From assembly GCA_023159155.1 (NCBI GenBank), contig JAJNNX010000051.1:124001-188000 (forward strand): DNA of 64,000 bases. Direction: 5' to 3'. The notes beneath the pieces are model-generated. The model searched no databases. It saw only the letters and a list, made by a program, of their open reading frames with translations, and was not told where the DNA came from. A program made the translations under genes and the position numbers. Below, piece after piece: positions 25,802 through 38,799 of the stretch; the stretch's first letter is position 1; every line of letters begins with the position of its first letter. The DNA is from Ustulina deusta. Taxonomy: Eukaryota; Ascomycota; Sordariomycetes; Xylariales; Xylariaceae.

Positions 25802-28800
25802 ATATATATATATATTTATATATTTGTATATATATATATATTTATATAATAAACGCCATTTAGCTTTTCGGCAATAATAGTTATATACTAAAAATTATTA
25901 GCTAGAACAGCAACTACTATATAGTATTACTACTAATAAACAATCTTAATAATTGTTAGCTTATTATAGCGCTATATATTAATATATATATTTATCTTTT
26001 TATTATATATACGTTTGTTTTAGTATATTACTAACATTTTTTGCTTTTTATATATAAACTAATAAAGCTTAAATTACTGCTATACTATCGGTTAATATAT
26101 AAATCCAGGTATTTGCTAATATGCCTTTCGCACATTTAATTATGCTTATCCTTTGCTAAAAAAATTATTTTTGTCCAGTTTTTATCTAGTTATGCAGTAC
26201 TGCTATTGCTACATATATAAAGAATACTTGTATAATACGTAATAATTACTTGTTTTATAGCTATTGCTAGATTATTAGGTTCTAAAGTAATACTTATATA
26301 ATGTACGTTTGGCGTTCGTATAGCGCTTAATATAATTATTACGTTTAAAAAAAAAGGAGTAAATTAGTTATATAATAAAAAAAATAAAAAAAAGTAGCGT
26401 TTATGTTTGTTTTTCTTTTTAGAGTTAATTTATTATATATTACTTTTATACTTTTGACGTTTTTTCTTTTATAAATACTATAATTATATATAATTTCTTA
26501 TGTTCTATTAATAAACGCTTTTATTTATATGGTTAACTTGTTTGTTAATATAAAGGTTTCTAATATTTAGTTCAGTATTCTTTTTATAAATATATTAACT
26601 AAATTATTTTTGCTATTAATCCATTATATTTCGGAAATTTTTTATTTTTTATACGATTTTTTTAATAATATAATATTAATTATTAGGCGTTTCTCCTGCG
26701 TAGTGCCGAGCTTAACAAAACAATCATACAACAATTTCGAATCGGAATATAAAATAGCTAGAATTAGGAACAGTTGTAGCATAGTTATAATTTTTAAAAA
26801 TATTATATAAAAAGCAATAGTACTATTAAAGCTATTAATTATACTATATAATTTATTTATAAATATATTTCTAGTTACTTTTTTATACTTGCTTAAATTC
26901 TAATATATAATATTTTTTTTAATTTCAAAGCTTAAATTTTTTTTGTATAATGTTTAATTCTTAATATAATTATAAATCTAAATTAAAAAGTTATATTTAT
27001 ATTATTTATAAATAACCTATCTATAAAAATAAACAGCTTTATATAATATAGGTCTATTAGTATAAAGGTTAGGCTACAATTCTTATTATTTATTTATTAC
27101 TAGATTTTTTAGTTTAAATTTTTAATATTGTATAGCTTAAAATATATAACTTAAATAGCTATACATAAATTATATACTGCTTTAGGCTAGCAAATATTAC
27201 TAATATATATACTTCTTGCTTATTATAAAACATATTACTATATAAAATTAGTTATATAAAGGTTAATCTAGTCTAGTTAGTTTGTTTAGCTTTTTTAGAT
27301 TAAAATAATATTTTTTTTAAACAAAAATATAATTTGTCCGCTATTAAACTTTATAAAGTAACCTAACTAAAATATTTTTTTTAGCTTCGTATAAAACTTA
27401 GCTTACTATAATTTATATTCTTTCTTTTTTAAAAAGCCTAGTAATACAAAGCTAAACATATTATCTGTTTATAGTTTAATAATATTAAAATTGTTTAAAA
27501 GTCCTTTAGTAAAAAGTAGGCATAGGTTATATATAAAAATAGTTATATTAAGCTTTTTATAATAGTACTAATAATATATTTTAAACTAGTACAGACCTAA
27601 TTTAGCAAGTCTATATAAAGGTTATATAATCTATAGAATTATTCTATTAAAATATTTCAACTTTAGTTCGGATAGCAGTTATATAAGGATTTTTTTAGCT
27701 AATTTATTCTTTAATTGTATGTACGCTTATATAATATTTTGAAATTTGCCCGAAACATTAAAGTTGCAAATTAAAAAAAGTCCTAGTATAAGTAGCAGTC
27801 TTTAGCTTATTTGCTAGATTATTAGCAATTAAATAAGCATTATTTCTTTTTTAGTATTGTTATAGCTTTATATAATAAGTTAGAACTTTTTGTATAGCTT
27901 AGTTATTTTTTTTTTAATCTTTTATATAAGCTAGCACTTAAAAATATAAATATTGTTATGTTTTGTTAGATTATATTTTATAAATTAAAATATGCTTCGT
28001 ACAACAAGATTATTAATTTTAATAGCGTTAGATTTTTTAAATAAGGCTTTAAATATATTAATAATGCTATTTTTATATAGCTTAATAGCTAAAGTATAAT
28101 TCTATTTTTTTTAAAGGTTAGAAACAGTTAACTAATTTATTATATAAAGGTTATATAAAATATTATAGCCTTTAAAAGTTATCTATATTTTTTTTGTATA
28201 ATAAAGGTTTAAAAAAGTTATATTCTGTCCTTTTTTTTGGTATATTTATCTAGAATATTTTCCTTAGTTATATAGTAATAAAGCTTAATCTATGTCTACC
28301 TAAACTTAATTGGGCTATTTATTAAATTAATAATTATATTAAATCTTTTGATCGATTTAATTTTATATCGTCCATTTTAGCTTTTTTTTCTCCCGCTATA
28401 CTATTATTTTGCTATATAGAAGCAACAAAAATATATTATATAAGGCTGGCCTATTATACTAATTAATCATACAATTGATTTTAACTTTTGCTTTTTTATT
28501 ATATAATATTTTTATAGCTTTTTTAATTGCTTTAGCCCTTTATATAATATTAAGTAAAAAAAGTAAGTCTTAATTAACTCTAAGGTAAGCTTTAAAAATA
28601 AGAAGGGTTAGTATAAGGCTATTTAGCTTAGTAGTATTATTTAAAGTTTTAACTACTATTTAGAAAATTAACTTATTCTTTATATAATTACTAATTTTAG
28701 CTTTTAGTATATTATATATATAACAAAAAGGGCCATATGCTTTTTTAATTTTGCTAATTGCTTAGTACGCTTTAATAGGCATTATATAGCACTAAATATT

Positions 28801-31800
28801 TATAATCCTTGCTTGGTTCCAAAATTTTTCGGACGAAAAGTTTATACTTAGGTTATATATAATATAATTAAAAGGTTTTTAATATATATTAATCTAGTAC
28901 TTATATAGCACCTTTTAGGCGTTTTATATAAATATTAATTTAAAAAAAATTACTGCTTAAAAAAATATAGTAATATTAATAATATAAAAAACTTGCTTAT
29001 TGTTTATTTATATAGCATTAATTATAATTTTGTAATTAAAATTATAATTATTTTTAATTAAGAACTTAAATTATTAAAGTACTAGGTCATATAATTAATA
29101 GTAGTAACAGAATTTCTAGATTTCTTCTAAAATTAAATAGTTAATATTATATCCTATATAACTAAGCATTATATATAGTCTTTTTATACAAAGGTATCTA
29201 AATTAGCAATATAACTACTATAGTTCTATTTTAATAAAATATAGTCCAGCTTTATATAGACTTATATTAAAAAATAAATATCCCTATTTATATATAATAA
29301 AGATAGTCTTTTTATTCTTTTGTATAATAATATCTTTTATATTATTAAAGTATGCTTATAAGCGGTCCGTATTTTTTAGTAAAAAAAGGAACAGCATTAA
29401 GCTATTTAGAATATAATATATTGTTGTACTAAAAGAATTATTTATTTATATAGTACTTATAGTAGTAATTATATTATTACTACCAAACCTAATATTTATA
29501 CTGCCTAGGGTCCAGTTTATTTTTATATAAAAGTAAAATCTAAAATAGGCTTCTAATTATACTTTTTCTACTATTAAGTAGTTCGAAACGCCTATATTTT
29601 AAAGTTTGCCTTAGTACTTTATATAATACTAATTGCTAAAAATAAACTAGTTAGATAGTATATCTGTTTTATAGTTCTAAATATTTTTTCTAGTTATATA
29701 ATAAATAAAAGCGCTATTTATAAAAAATTAGGTTAATTAATTACTAGATTTCTTATTAAGTTTTTTATTGTTTTTGTCTAATTTAGGATATTTTTTATAT
29801 TTTATTAAAAATACTAAAAATTTGTTAAGTATAAAAATGCTATTATTAATCATCTCGTACAAGTTAAAATATTAGTTTTTTATATAAGCTTGTTCCTAGG
29901 GTGTATGTTTAGTTAACTAACAATTTTTTTTGTAGTATATAAAGCACTTCTTGTTTGTATAGTAATTTTAGCTGCTTTAGTCCTTTAATTAGTCCTTTTA
30001 CATATTTAGCCTGCCTAAAGGTCTAAAGTATTTATATTGCTGGCCTTTTGTACAGTTCCCCTAGTTATACCTTTTATTTATATAGTAAGCTTTATAATCT
30101 TTTTATATAAAATATTTTAACAAATTATCTGTTGCTATATAAATACATGCTCTAAGGTCCAAAAAAAAACCTTTATATAAAAGCTTTTAGAATATAAATA
30201 CTATAGCTAACTCCAGTACTCCTTAATATACTTATATAACAATTATACTAAGTTAGATTTTTTTTAGTAGCTTACGCGAAGTACTTTTTATACTTTTGCA
30301 AGCTTATTAATTATAATTTTTAATACTTTATGCAATACTAAATCTAGGTTTTTTTTATTTATTTATATAAATATAATTATAATCTAGTTAGCCTAGTACT
30401 AGCTATAGTTCATATTAGTATTAAAATAAACATTTATTATATAATAAATTTTATTTTAAGTTTTATTAGGTCTAATATAATAAATAAAAAAGTTTTCTAT
30501 ATAACCTTTTAAAATAGTCAGAAATATAGTATAGTATTAGTTTTTTATAATTTTAAACTATTAATAAACATTTATAAATAAATATGCTTTGTTATAAAAT
30601 AAATTGTATAGCTTACTTATATAATTCTTTTTTTTTTCTATATTTTTTAAAAAATTGCGTACTTTTTTAAAAAGATTACTCCGTTTTGTATATCTTTTAT
30701 AAAGAATAGGTCCAAAAAAGGATTACTAGCTACTAGGTCTAGTATTATATAAAGGTATGCCTATTATATAAAGGTTTAAAAAGGGTTATAAACAATAGAA
30801 TATTTATATACTAGCTAAAAGTTAGGTTTATAGCCTATTTTTATTGTCTAACTATATATTAGTTTAAAAATATTCTAAAATTTAATAATAAGTTATATAA
30901 ACTAGGTAGCATAGTTTTTAAAAGTATAAAATTATATATTCTAAATAAAATTAGGCTATATAAGTTCTAAATGTTTGATTTTTAGTTCTTGTTCTGTTCG
31001 TATAATAGGCCTAGGGGCTGGAGTAAGCTAAGGGGTAAAAATAGGTTAAAAATAGGGGTAAGCTAAAGGGAAGCAAATTAAAGTTATTAACTTAGTATAA
31101 AAAAAACTAAAAGCTATTATATAAAAAGTAATAAAATAGGTTAAACAATTAAAAGCTTAAGGGAACCTTTAGTTAATTTAAATTTATTTTATATAATCTA
31201 AGCAAAGTTTTTCGTATATACGCCTAGGTCTACTTATAATTATATTTTTTTATATATAATAATATTATAAAGTTTTGTACGAACGTTTATATAAAGTTTT
31301 CTAAAATGTTTAAATATCTATTCTGCAAAATCTTTTTTATACACCTTTTAAAATATTTGTCCGTTATTAATTATATAGTTATACTCTTTAATCTAATAAG
31401 CTATATATATATTAAATATTAGTTTTGTTGCGTTATTTAAATTAATAAGTTTACTTTAGTATTAAAGATTAAATATTTCTTATATGTTCTTTAGGCTAAC
31501 GCTAAGTTCTTATATAATTTTTTTATATATAAATTATAGGTATGCTTTAGTAACTTTCTATATATTATATAATATATTTAATGCTATAATAAAAAAAAAT
31601 AAAAAAAATAAAAAAAATAAAACTGTCTAGTTATCGTATAATAGTATAGTTAGAAGCAGCACAATTATGTACTATCTTTATCTTTTTTGTACAGTACCCT
31701 CGATGCTTCTTACAAAAGGTTAATACTTATATATCAAAAATTAGGTCTTTATTACTCTTTTTATAACAATTAAATATATTTGGACACCTTGCAATATAAA

Positions 31801-31981
31801 ATATTTGCTTTATTTTATATAGTATTACTAATGCTTCTTTATAAAAAAGTAGTATTATATAGTAAAAATTTCAAAGTATAATATAAAGACTTATTTATAT
31901 AGGTTCAACTTTGTTATTACTTTTGCTAATCTATAGTGCTTCTTTATAATTCTTTCGAATATTTTTACAACTATTAATCAG
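25183..31981. pseudogene. Degraded interior of element D
   Basis: This is 6.8 kb of RIP-hit sequence. The longest open frame is a 66-codon stretch at 26610-26810 on the + strand, with no recognised domain and probably fortuitous. On the - strand semi-open stretches occur, for example around 28620-28930, 29830-30060 and 31200-31480, but stops interrupt each. I do not recognise protease, RT or integrase motifs with confidence. A TATA-like AAGACTTATATATAAAAAGG lies near 25635-25655 on the + strand. Confidence 0.5.
25731..25850. repeat. TA-rich microsatellite
   Basis: Runs of (TA)n are broken by CTATA, TTTGTA and TTTATA words. It lies inside the interior of element D. Confidence 0.85.
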
Positions 31982-32149
31982 TATTAAATAAGCTTTATAT
32001 AATATATTATATATAAAACAAACAAATAATACATATAAATAGAATATAATCTATTATATACTATATCATTTATATAAAAAAGAAAAAAAAAAAAAGTTTG
32101 TATAAAGCATAAGTTTTTTATATTTATATAAGAGCTCACGTTATTATAC
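31982..32149. repeat. Right LTR of element D, inner piece
   Basis: These 168 bp match 24876-25043. Many G and C positions kept in the left LTR are A or T here, for example AATACATAT for AACGCGCAT. Element E begins at 32150, after ATAC. Confidence 0.87.
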
Positions 32150-32286
32150 TAAAGAAGAACGGGGCAACTCGACACTAAAACAACTAAAAACAACAAAAAC
32201 AAACTAGAGCGCCTGCTACTAGAAAACTGGTATGAATCCTATGTGTGTGAAGTAAGTATTGCTCTGAGAAGTTCGAAGGCTTTTAT
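32150..32286 (-). repeat. Left LTR of element E, outer piece
   Basis: These 137 bp match 42214-42350. The copy keeps CTCGAC, CCTGCT, ACTGGT and GTGTGAAG where the right LTR has CTCAAC, CCTACT, ACTAGT and GTGTAAAG. It ends in TTTAT, the target site of element F. Confidence 0.9.
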
Positions 32287-32457
32287 TGTCAGATTTGATG
32301 GGGTAAATTAGCTATCTTTTGGAACCCCGTTAAATAGATTCTCCACACACACTTAGTTTATATGGCATGCAGAAAACTCTACAACAAAACATAAAACAGA
32401 AAAGATTAGTAATAATTATTAATATAATTATTTAATTGGACTTGCTTATATTTAATA
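32287..32457 (+). repeat. 5' LTR of element F
   Basis: The first 85 bp are close to ancestral (TGTCAGATTTGATGGGG, CTCCACACACACTTAG). The last 80 bp are mutated (CTTATATTTAATA for CTTATATCTGACA). Differences from the 3' LTR are transitions. Confidence 0.92.
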
Positions 32458-33439
32458 ATTAAAAGTTTTATTTGCAAGAATATTACTTTCTAAGGGCTAA
32501 TATAAGCAACTAAGTAATATTATAGCTTTATTAGTAATTAATAAGGCTTTATTAGCCAAGCTAGAGGATTATATATTTTAAAACAAGATATTTATTACAA
32601 AAGTAGTATCTTTTGATTTGTAGGAATACCTTTAATTAGAAGAACAAACGTTATAGATGCTATTACTAAAAATATCCAAATTTAAGGACTATTTTAAATA
32701 TATAACTAACTAATTAATACGCTCCTAATTAACTACTACTTTTTAAAATAAAAAAATTAACCCAAACAGCAAACTTATAAGTATTCTTAAAATAACAAAA
32801 AATAGCAAAAAAGCTTACTAAATTAACTAGAGTTAATATATCGCAATAAAAAAAAACTACAAGATCTACTAAAAATGTATTGCTAATTTTATAGCGTAGA
32901 TAATTAAAACTGTTTCTTTAGATTATATAAAAACTATTTTTTAATCTACTAATATTATTAATAAGTAGTATAACAAACTTAGAAACCTTGGCTAATACCT
33001 AGGGGCAATACAACAATTATAAACAAAAGCTTAATATTAATAATATATAAAAAAAATAAATAAGCTACTAAAGAACCTTAGCACATAAGTAATACGTTAG
33101 AAAGCTATAGTTTTTGTTGCTTTTAAATATAGAATTACTAAACTAAATAATATTAACTACTTAATAATAAACCTAGAGATATGCCTTAGAAAAGTCCTTA
33201 AAAACTAGATCACTACTTTTTAAATAATTAATTAATTAGCAATCCTTAACAATATATTAATCTACTAAAAAATAGTAGCTAACTTAAGAAATAAAGCAAG
33301 TCGCCAAGCAATCACGTATTAGCTAAATATATATATTAATAAAAAAGCGTTTTTAGTACTATATAATAGTAAAGGTGCTAGAAATACTACAGATAACGCT
33401 AAAGAAGTAGAAATACTTCCTAATAATTAATAAGTTTTT

Positions 33440-33600
33440 TTTTGAGGCAGAGGCAGAGGCCGAGGCCAAAGTGGCCACGGACCCTGTAGTAATAGAAGCA
33501 ATAGAAGCAATAATAAATAATTTTGCGTTAATTTATAAACTTATAATTTAAGTAATTATATTTATAAAAGCTATTTGGGCTTTTATTATATAATAGGATA
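33440..33600 (+). pseudogene. Gag nucleocapsid remnant of element F
   Basis: A GC-rich stretch at 33449-33490 encodes alternating Gly-Arg (GRGRGRGQSGHG), followed by Ser/Asn repeats. After a stop comes a Cys-containing segment that may be the remains of a zinc knuckle. RG-rich sequence before a zinc knuckle is usual in retrotransposon Gag proteins. The surrounding frame is closed by many stops. Confidence 0.5.
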
Positions 33601-36209
33601 TTATTATTTTTTTTTAGAGTTAGCCCTAAATAATTTTTATTTTAGCCAAATTACTGCTAGGCTAATATAAGCTAACCTTAATACTAATAAAAAACTAAAA
33701 AAACTTGTTAATTATATATAAAAAGAAAAAAAGGCGAAAACTAACAAAAATAAGTTGTTTGGCTAACTAAAACAAATATTAATATAGTCCGCTTTTGCTA
33801 TTAGTAAAGAGTCAAAAGGTAAAGCTATATATAAACTAAAGAACTTAGCTATTCTAAATTCTAGAACTACTTTATATATATTTAATAAGATTAGCAGATT
33901 TAATAATTTATAAATAATATTACTAAGAGATAAAGTATATATAAAAGATAGGATTATATTTATACTTATATTTAAAAATATTAATATATATATTTAAAGG
34001 CCTAAAAGATTTATAATTATAAGATTATATAATATAACTTATTACCCAACAATAGTTTATAACTTAGTATTACTCTAAGTATTTTTAAAATAAAGCTTAT
34101 ATTAAGATATAAAGCTAGTAATAATAGTACTAAAACAATAAAATAGATTAATATTCTATTATTTTTAAGATTAAAACTACTAGTTTGTACTAGAATATTT
34201 ACTACTTAATATAAAAAGAAATGCTTTTTATATATAAAAAAATAAACTAGTAGCAATAATTTTAAGGCCTATTTTAAAGGCTGATCTATATTAGTAGTAT
34301 TTCTGTTTAGGCTACCTAAGTACTAACGCCTTTTATTATATAGTAGCACAAGCTAAAGAGGTAAAGCTATAACAATCTCTAGAGAACAAAATATATACTT
34401 TAAACTACAAAACATGTGCTATAGCAAAAATATAATAATAAATTAACAAATTATTTTAAAATCGCCTAGCAAAACTAAAAATATAGCTAGCTATAAACTT
34501 TTATAATTATAAAAAAAGTTATAATTTGGAAAACTTGCTAATACTTATAATAAATTAATATTTTGGCTTTAGTTTTAATTACTACTTATATAATTAAAAG
34601 TTTCTAATACTAATTAGAGCTTTAAAAGACTTAGTAAAATACTTATAAGCTTACTATAATACTATTATTTAAGTTTTTAAGTATAACAATAAGTTTTTAA
34701 AGCATAATAACTTTACTAAACACTTTAAACAATAATATAGTATAATTTTTAAGCTATATGCCCCAAATATATAAAGTTAAAATAGTAGTGCTAAGCGGGC
34801 TAGCAATATTATTAAACATAAAGCTAGAGCTATAAAAATTGGGTTTAAGCTACTTATTATTTTTTAGACTAATATTATAAAAACTGCTATATATTTATAT
34901 AATTATATACTAAAGTAGATATACTAATAATAAAGCCTATATAAAAAGTTTTATATTTATTTTTTTAACTAAGATAGTATTATAACTATTTACTATTAAC
35001 TTAATTTATATTATTTATATATATATAGCTGCAAAACATACATAATAACTATAAAAACTAAGCTAAAAAAAAAAAACTTAATAAATTAGATCCTAAAGCT
35101 TAGATAAACTACTTTATAAACTATTAATCTTTTAATATATATTATATATAAATTTTAGCAATTAATACTATTATATTTATTAAAAATATTATATTTAATA
35201 AAAAAACTATATTTTTAAGCAATATTAATAAGCTAAAGAATAACCTTTTTAAGCAAAAAATCAATAAAATTACCTAATTACTATCTAAAATAAACATTAT
35301 TAAACCTGATTAGCTAAGCAGTACTCTAAAAGCTATAGCTAGTTAAAAACTAAAGAATATATATTTTATTAAAAGCAAAAATAATATTGCTATTATAAGT
35401 ATACTAGAAAATAAAAAAAATATAACTTATAAATATTCTATATTAAATAAAATAATAAAATTTAATTAACTTTATATAAATACTTTTTTTTTATTATATT
35501 TTTTACTTTTTAAGTTATTATAACTAATCGCTTTTTTTATAGCTACTATAAATAGCTTTTATTTTTAAAAACCCTAAAATATTATAACAGACTCTAATAG
35601 ATTAAAAAGCATTGCTATTAGAAACCCTGATCTATAAAAACCCTAGAATGTTATAATAAACTTTGTTAGATTTAAGGACTTTATTTTTTAAACCTGGAAT
35701 ATTATAGCAAAATCTAAAAATTACAAAACCAGAAAAATAATATTAAAAAGTATTAAACCGCTACGTACAAACTCTAATGCTTTAGCAGGTATATTTAGCA
35801 CTTTTTTTTATATTGCTATTGCTTCTTAAAAAAACTGCTAAAAAGCTACATTCTTAAGCAGATACCTAAGCGCTTTAGAAAATTAAAACAGTATAATAAT
35901 AAGTAAGGCTGCAAAAGCCAGATTGTTAAAACAATTTATTAGCTATCTTATTAATAAAAAATCAAGTTATAATTAAAAAGTTTTATATATACTAAATAAA
36001 AATAAAAAAACTTTTAAATAAAAGGTTGCTAAAAAGTACAAAATTTATTAAAAAGATTTATTATTACTGCTAAAGTTTTATAAAGACTTTGAGTATTACT
36101 TAATAAGTAAAAGGTTTAAAAAGGCTAAAAAAGATTATTTTAAAGGCTATTAAGAAATAGAGTTATAAACTAAGGTTAGTACTTACTTAACTAGAGGAAA
36201 ACTAATACT

Positions 36210-36720
36210 TGGGTATATATAGGTATATATATATAAGTTTAATAAGTATAGCTACTATATAAAGTATAAAGTACGGTTAGTAGTGCAAAGTGATTAGTAG
36301 CCTTAATTTAGTATTAAAACTATATATATATTAATTTTTGCCAGAAGGTTATTTAGGACCTTTATTATAATAGCAGCTAAATTTGATCTTAAACTAAAGC
36401 AATATAATACTATTAATACGTTTGTTAATATAAAGCTTAATAAAAAAATATATATAAAGATGCTTTTTAACTATTATAAGCTTTAGACTATATTATAGCT
36501 TAATAAGGCTTTATATAGCTTAAAAGAGTTATTTTTGCTATAGCAGAAAGAGCTTATATTAATATTTAAAAAAATAGGGTATTAAGCTATACTATATAAG
36601 CTTTATTGCTATGTTTGTAACGGAGTACTAATCTTTATATATATAGATAATATTGTTTTTGCTTATAAAAAAGATTAAGAGCTTATTGCTAAAAGAGCTA
36701 TTAAATAGTTTTAAATAGCT
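36210..36720 (+). pseudogene. Copia reverse transcriptase remnant of element F
   Basis: On the + strand the frame gives, in order, a KFDLKLKQYNTINTFVN-like segment (family DVKxAFLNG region), IYIKMLF (family VYMxQPxGF), a LNKALYSLK-like block, and FIYIDNIVFAYKK at about 36635-36673. Copia RT has Y-V-D-D at this last position. Here the second Asp codon GAT is AAT (36649-36651), a G-to-A change in TpG context, so the catalytic pair is lost. Several in-frame stops fit CAA/TGG codons altered by RIP. The element cannot make a working enzyme. Confidence 0.85.
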
Positions 36721-37079
36721 TACTAGTTAACTAGTAGTAATAACTTATAATAGTTCTTAAGCGTTAAAATAATTAAAAATTGTTAATAAAGACTAATCTA
36801 GCTGTTTTAAGCTTTATATATTAAAAAAATCTTTAAGCTAAAAACTATTTATTTAATTTCTTTATTTACCCTAATAGGACAAGCTAAACTAATGCCTTAT
36901 AATAGCCTTACTACAAAATAAGAAATATACTTATATTAACAAAAAGTTGGGTTAGTACTATATACTACTATAATTACTTGACCTAATATTATATTTAGTA
37001 CGTTAAAACTTTTAAAATTTTTTATTAACCTTAAGCTTTAATATTATAACTTGGTAGATCGCCTGTTTAGCTATTTTAA

Positions 37080-37560
37080 AGGCACTTAGTACTATTTGCT
37101 TTAGTTTAAAAGTAGAGATAATTTTAAGATTGCAAGCGATACGTTATTTATAAACAATATACTAAACTAAAAAAGTTTATAAGCATATATAATTAGGCTA
37201 TTTAAAGGAGTTATTGGGTAGCGTACTAATAAGCAGGATATAATAACTACTTTAATAACCAAAGTAGAGTTGTTAGCATTAGTACAAGTTGCAAAAGAGG
37301 CTATATTTGTAAGCCAACTGATTAAAGAACTAAGTATTATACTAGATACCTAACATATTACTATTTAGTATAATAATAAATAAACTATTAAGCTAGTTAT
37401 AAAGGAAATAACTATACTGCAAACTAAGTTTTGTTATATAGATATTTATAACTATTAGCTATGCTAAAAGGTTAAAAGGAATACTTTAAAAGTTGTTTAT
37501 ATAGCTACAAAAAATATAATTATAGACAAGCTTACAAAAGTATTGAGTCCGGCAAAATAA
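37080..37560 (+). pseudogene. Copia RNase H remnant of element F
   Basis: The + strand frame contains a QVAKEAIFVSQLIKEL-like segment (family A-EAEYIA----EA--L), a damaged D-N-Q block near 37365-37385, and LQTKFCYIDIYNYWL followed by IIIDKLTKVLSP. The last part corresponds to the conserved H-I---HF-R ... ADILTKAL ending of Copia RNase H. Fewer stops occur here than elsewhere in the element. Confidence 0.75.
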
Positions 37561-37908
37561 AATAATTTTCTAGACCAATTAAAAGTATACAGTACCTATA
37601 AATATTATTAAAATAAAAAATCAAGAAACAAAAGTATAAAAAATCTAGAAGCTCTAGAAAATTTATTTATAAAAGGTGAATCGGACTATTTAGGGCTTTT
37701 ATAGCCCTAATTAAGCAAACAGCACTTAATTAGCTAAAATTGGCTAAAGTAGCTAGATTAGCTTAAATTAGGCTAAATTGTTTAAATCTGAAAAGATCTT
37801 AGTAATAATATACTACTGATTAGTTAGATTATATAACCTCCTACTATACTAATAAGCTTATATATACTATAACATTATAACTATTATTATATAAGAAATA
37901 AGAAAAAT

Positions 37909-37994
37909 ACTATAGGCTTTGGTGGTATAATAGCAAGTATAATAATTGATGGTTTATTATACTATAGATCTTAGTTCGAATCTAGGCTAGGGTA
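37909..37994 (+). other. tRNA-like sequence near the 3' LTR of element F
   Basis: A T-arm-like hairpin (CTTAG, loop TTCGAAT, CTAGG), a 7-nt acceptor-like pairing (ACTATAG with CTAGGGT, one mismatch and one GU), and an A-box-like TGGTATAATAGCAAG are present. The central arm is a perfect 8-bp hairpin around TTGATGGT rather than a normal 5-bp anticodon arm. It lies about 70 bp before the 3' LTR. It may be a mutated tRNA or a tRNA-derived SINE head; I do not call it a functional tRNA. Confidence 0.35.
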
Positions 37995-38064
37995 TTATTT
38001 TTGGCATTTTTATTGATGATATTGTGTGCAGAAAAGGCTTATATAAGCTGTTTTTAAAAAGGTG

Positions 38065-38235
38065 TGTTAGATTTAATGGGGTAAATTAGCTATCTTTTAG
38101 AACCTCGTTAAATAGATTCTTTATACATACTTAATTTATATGGCATGCAGAAAACTCTGTAATAGAACATAGAACAGAAGAGATCAGTGATAATTATTAA
38201 TACAATTATTTAATTGGACTCACTTATATCTGACA
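38065..38235 (+). repeat. 3' LTR of element F
   Basis: It mirrors the damage of the 5' LTR. The inner start is mutated (TGTTAGATTTAATGGGG, CTTTATACATACTTAA), and the outer end is intact (GACTCACTTATATCTGACA). Confidence 0.92.
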
Positions 38236-38240
38236 TTTAT

Positions 38241-38371
38241 AGCTATTCGAACCCCCTGAATACAGCCAAAGATCAGCCGGTTCGGGCCGCGGGCGGCCCG
38301 AATACGGCTAACAATTGATGTACAGCCACATTCGCAGCTGCTAGCGGGCCGCTAGCACCAGCCCTGCTGCA
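38241..38371 (-). repeat. Left LTR of element E, inner piece
   Basis: These 131 bp match 42351-42481 with two clear differences, both transitions. It carries GC-rich inverted repeats: TTCGGGCCGC/GCGGCCCGAA with a 2-bp spacer, and GCTAGCGG/CCGCTAGC. On the - strand these lie upstream of the TATA box, in the U3 position. Confidence 0.88.
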
Positions 38372-38455
38372 AACTTCCCTTATTCGAAGCTTTATTCTCT
38401 AGATGGCTTCGAATCTAAAAAATGCAGGGCTGAAAACATCAAAAAAGACAACACA

Positions 38456-38548
38456 ACACAACACCCACTCGAACCCCTAGGCCTCAACGGCCTAAAAAAA
38501 AAAAGAACCAGCCCTAACCCACTAGGCCACCAAGCCCTTAATCAGCCG
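38456..38548 (-). other. Pol III box-like (SINE-like) segment in element E
   Basis: On the - strand an A-box-like TGGCCTAGTGGG is followed about 55 bp later by a B-box-like GGTTCGAGTGG. The T-arm does not pair well and a T-run interrupts the middle, so it is not a folded tRNA. Its GGGCTTGGTGG start resembles the GGCTTTGGTGG start of the tRNA-like sequence in element F. It sits about 85 bp from the LTR at 38371, which is the 3' LTR if E reads on the - strand. Confidence 0.3.
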
Positions 38549-38799
38549 ATTGTTGAACCGGTCACAATTTATACCAATAGACTTCCCTTGGTCCAAAGAT
38601 CTTCCCTTGGTCCGTATGCCTCGTATGGCATAACCCTTCAGCCCTTTAAATAACCTATTCTTTTGTATTCCGTCAACATTTTCCTATATAAAACGTATGC
38701 AATTCTGTCCAGACCTAACATATATAGCAATATCTGCTAGTACTCTCGTATTAGAACCTAGGTAGGTACCACAGTTAGCCACCACTTCAAACCCAAGCT

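Larger units (their letters stand above)
32287..38235 (+). mobile_element. Element F: Ty1/Copia retrotransposon, RIP-degraded, innermost insert
   Basis: Two 171-bp LTRs (32287-32457 and 38065-38235) begin TGTCAGAT and end ATCTGACA in ancestral form. TTTAT is duplicated on both sides (32282-32286 and 38236-38240). The element is 5,949 bp, usual for Copia. On the + strand it keeps recognisable Copia order: an RG-rich nucleocapsid-like segment (about 33449-33560), reverse transcriptase (about 36210-36720), then RNase H (about 37080-37560). Stops interrupt all of these. It interrupts the left LTR of element E inside its TATA box. Confidence 0.93.

Noticed and set aside
26610..26810. 66-codon open frame in element D
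   Set aside because: It has no recognisable domain, poly-hydrophobic AT-driven composition and surrounding stops; most likely chance.
28600..28930. UBN2/Gag-like or RT-spacer reading of a reverse-strand segment in element D
   Set aside because: A loose W/Y-N-A pattern was tempting, but stops and low complexity made the assignment unsafe.
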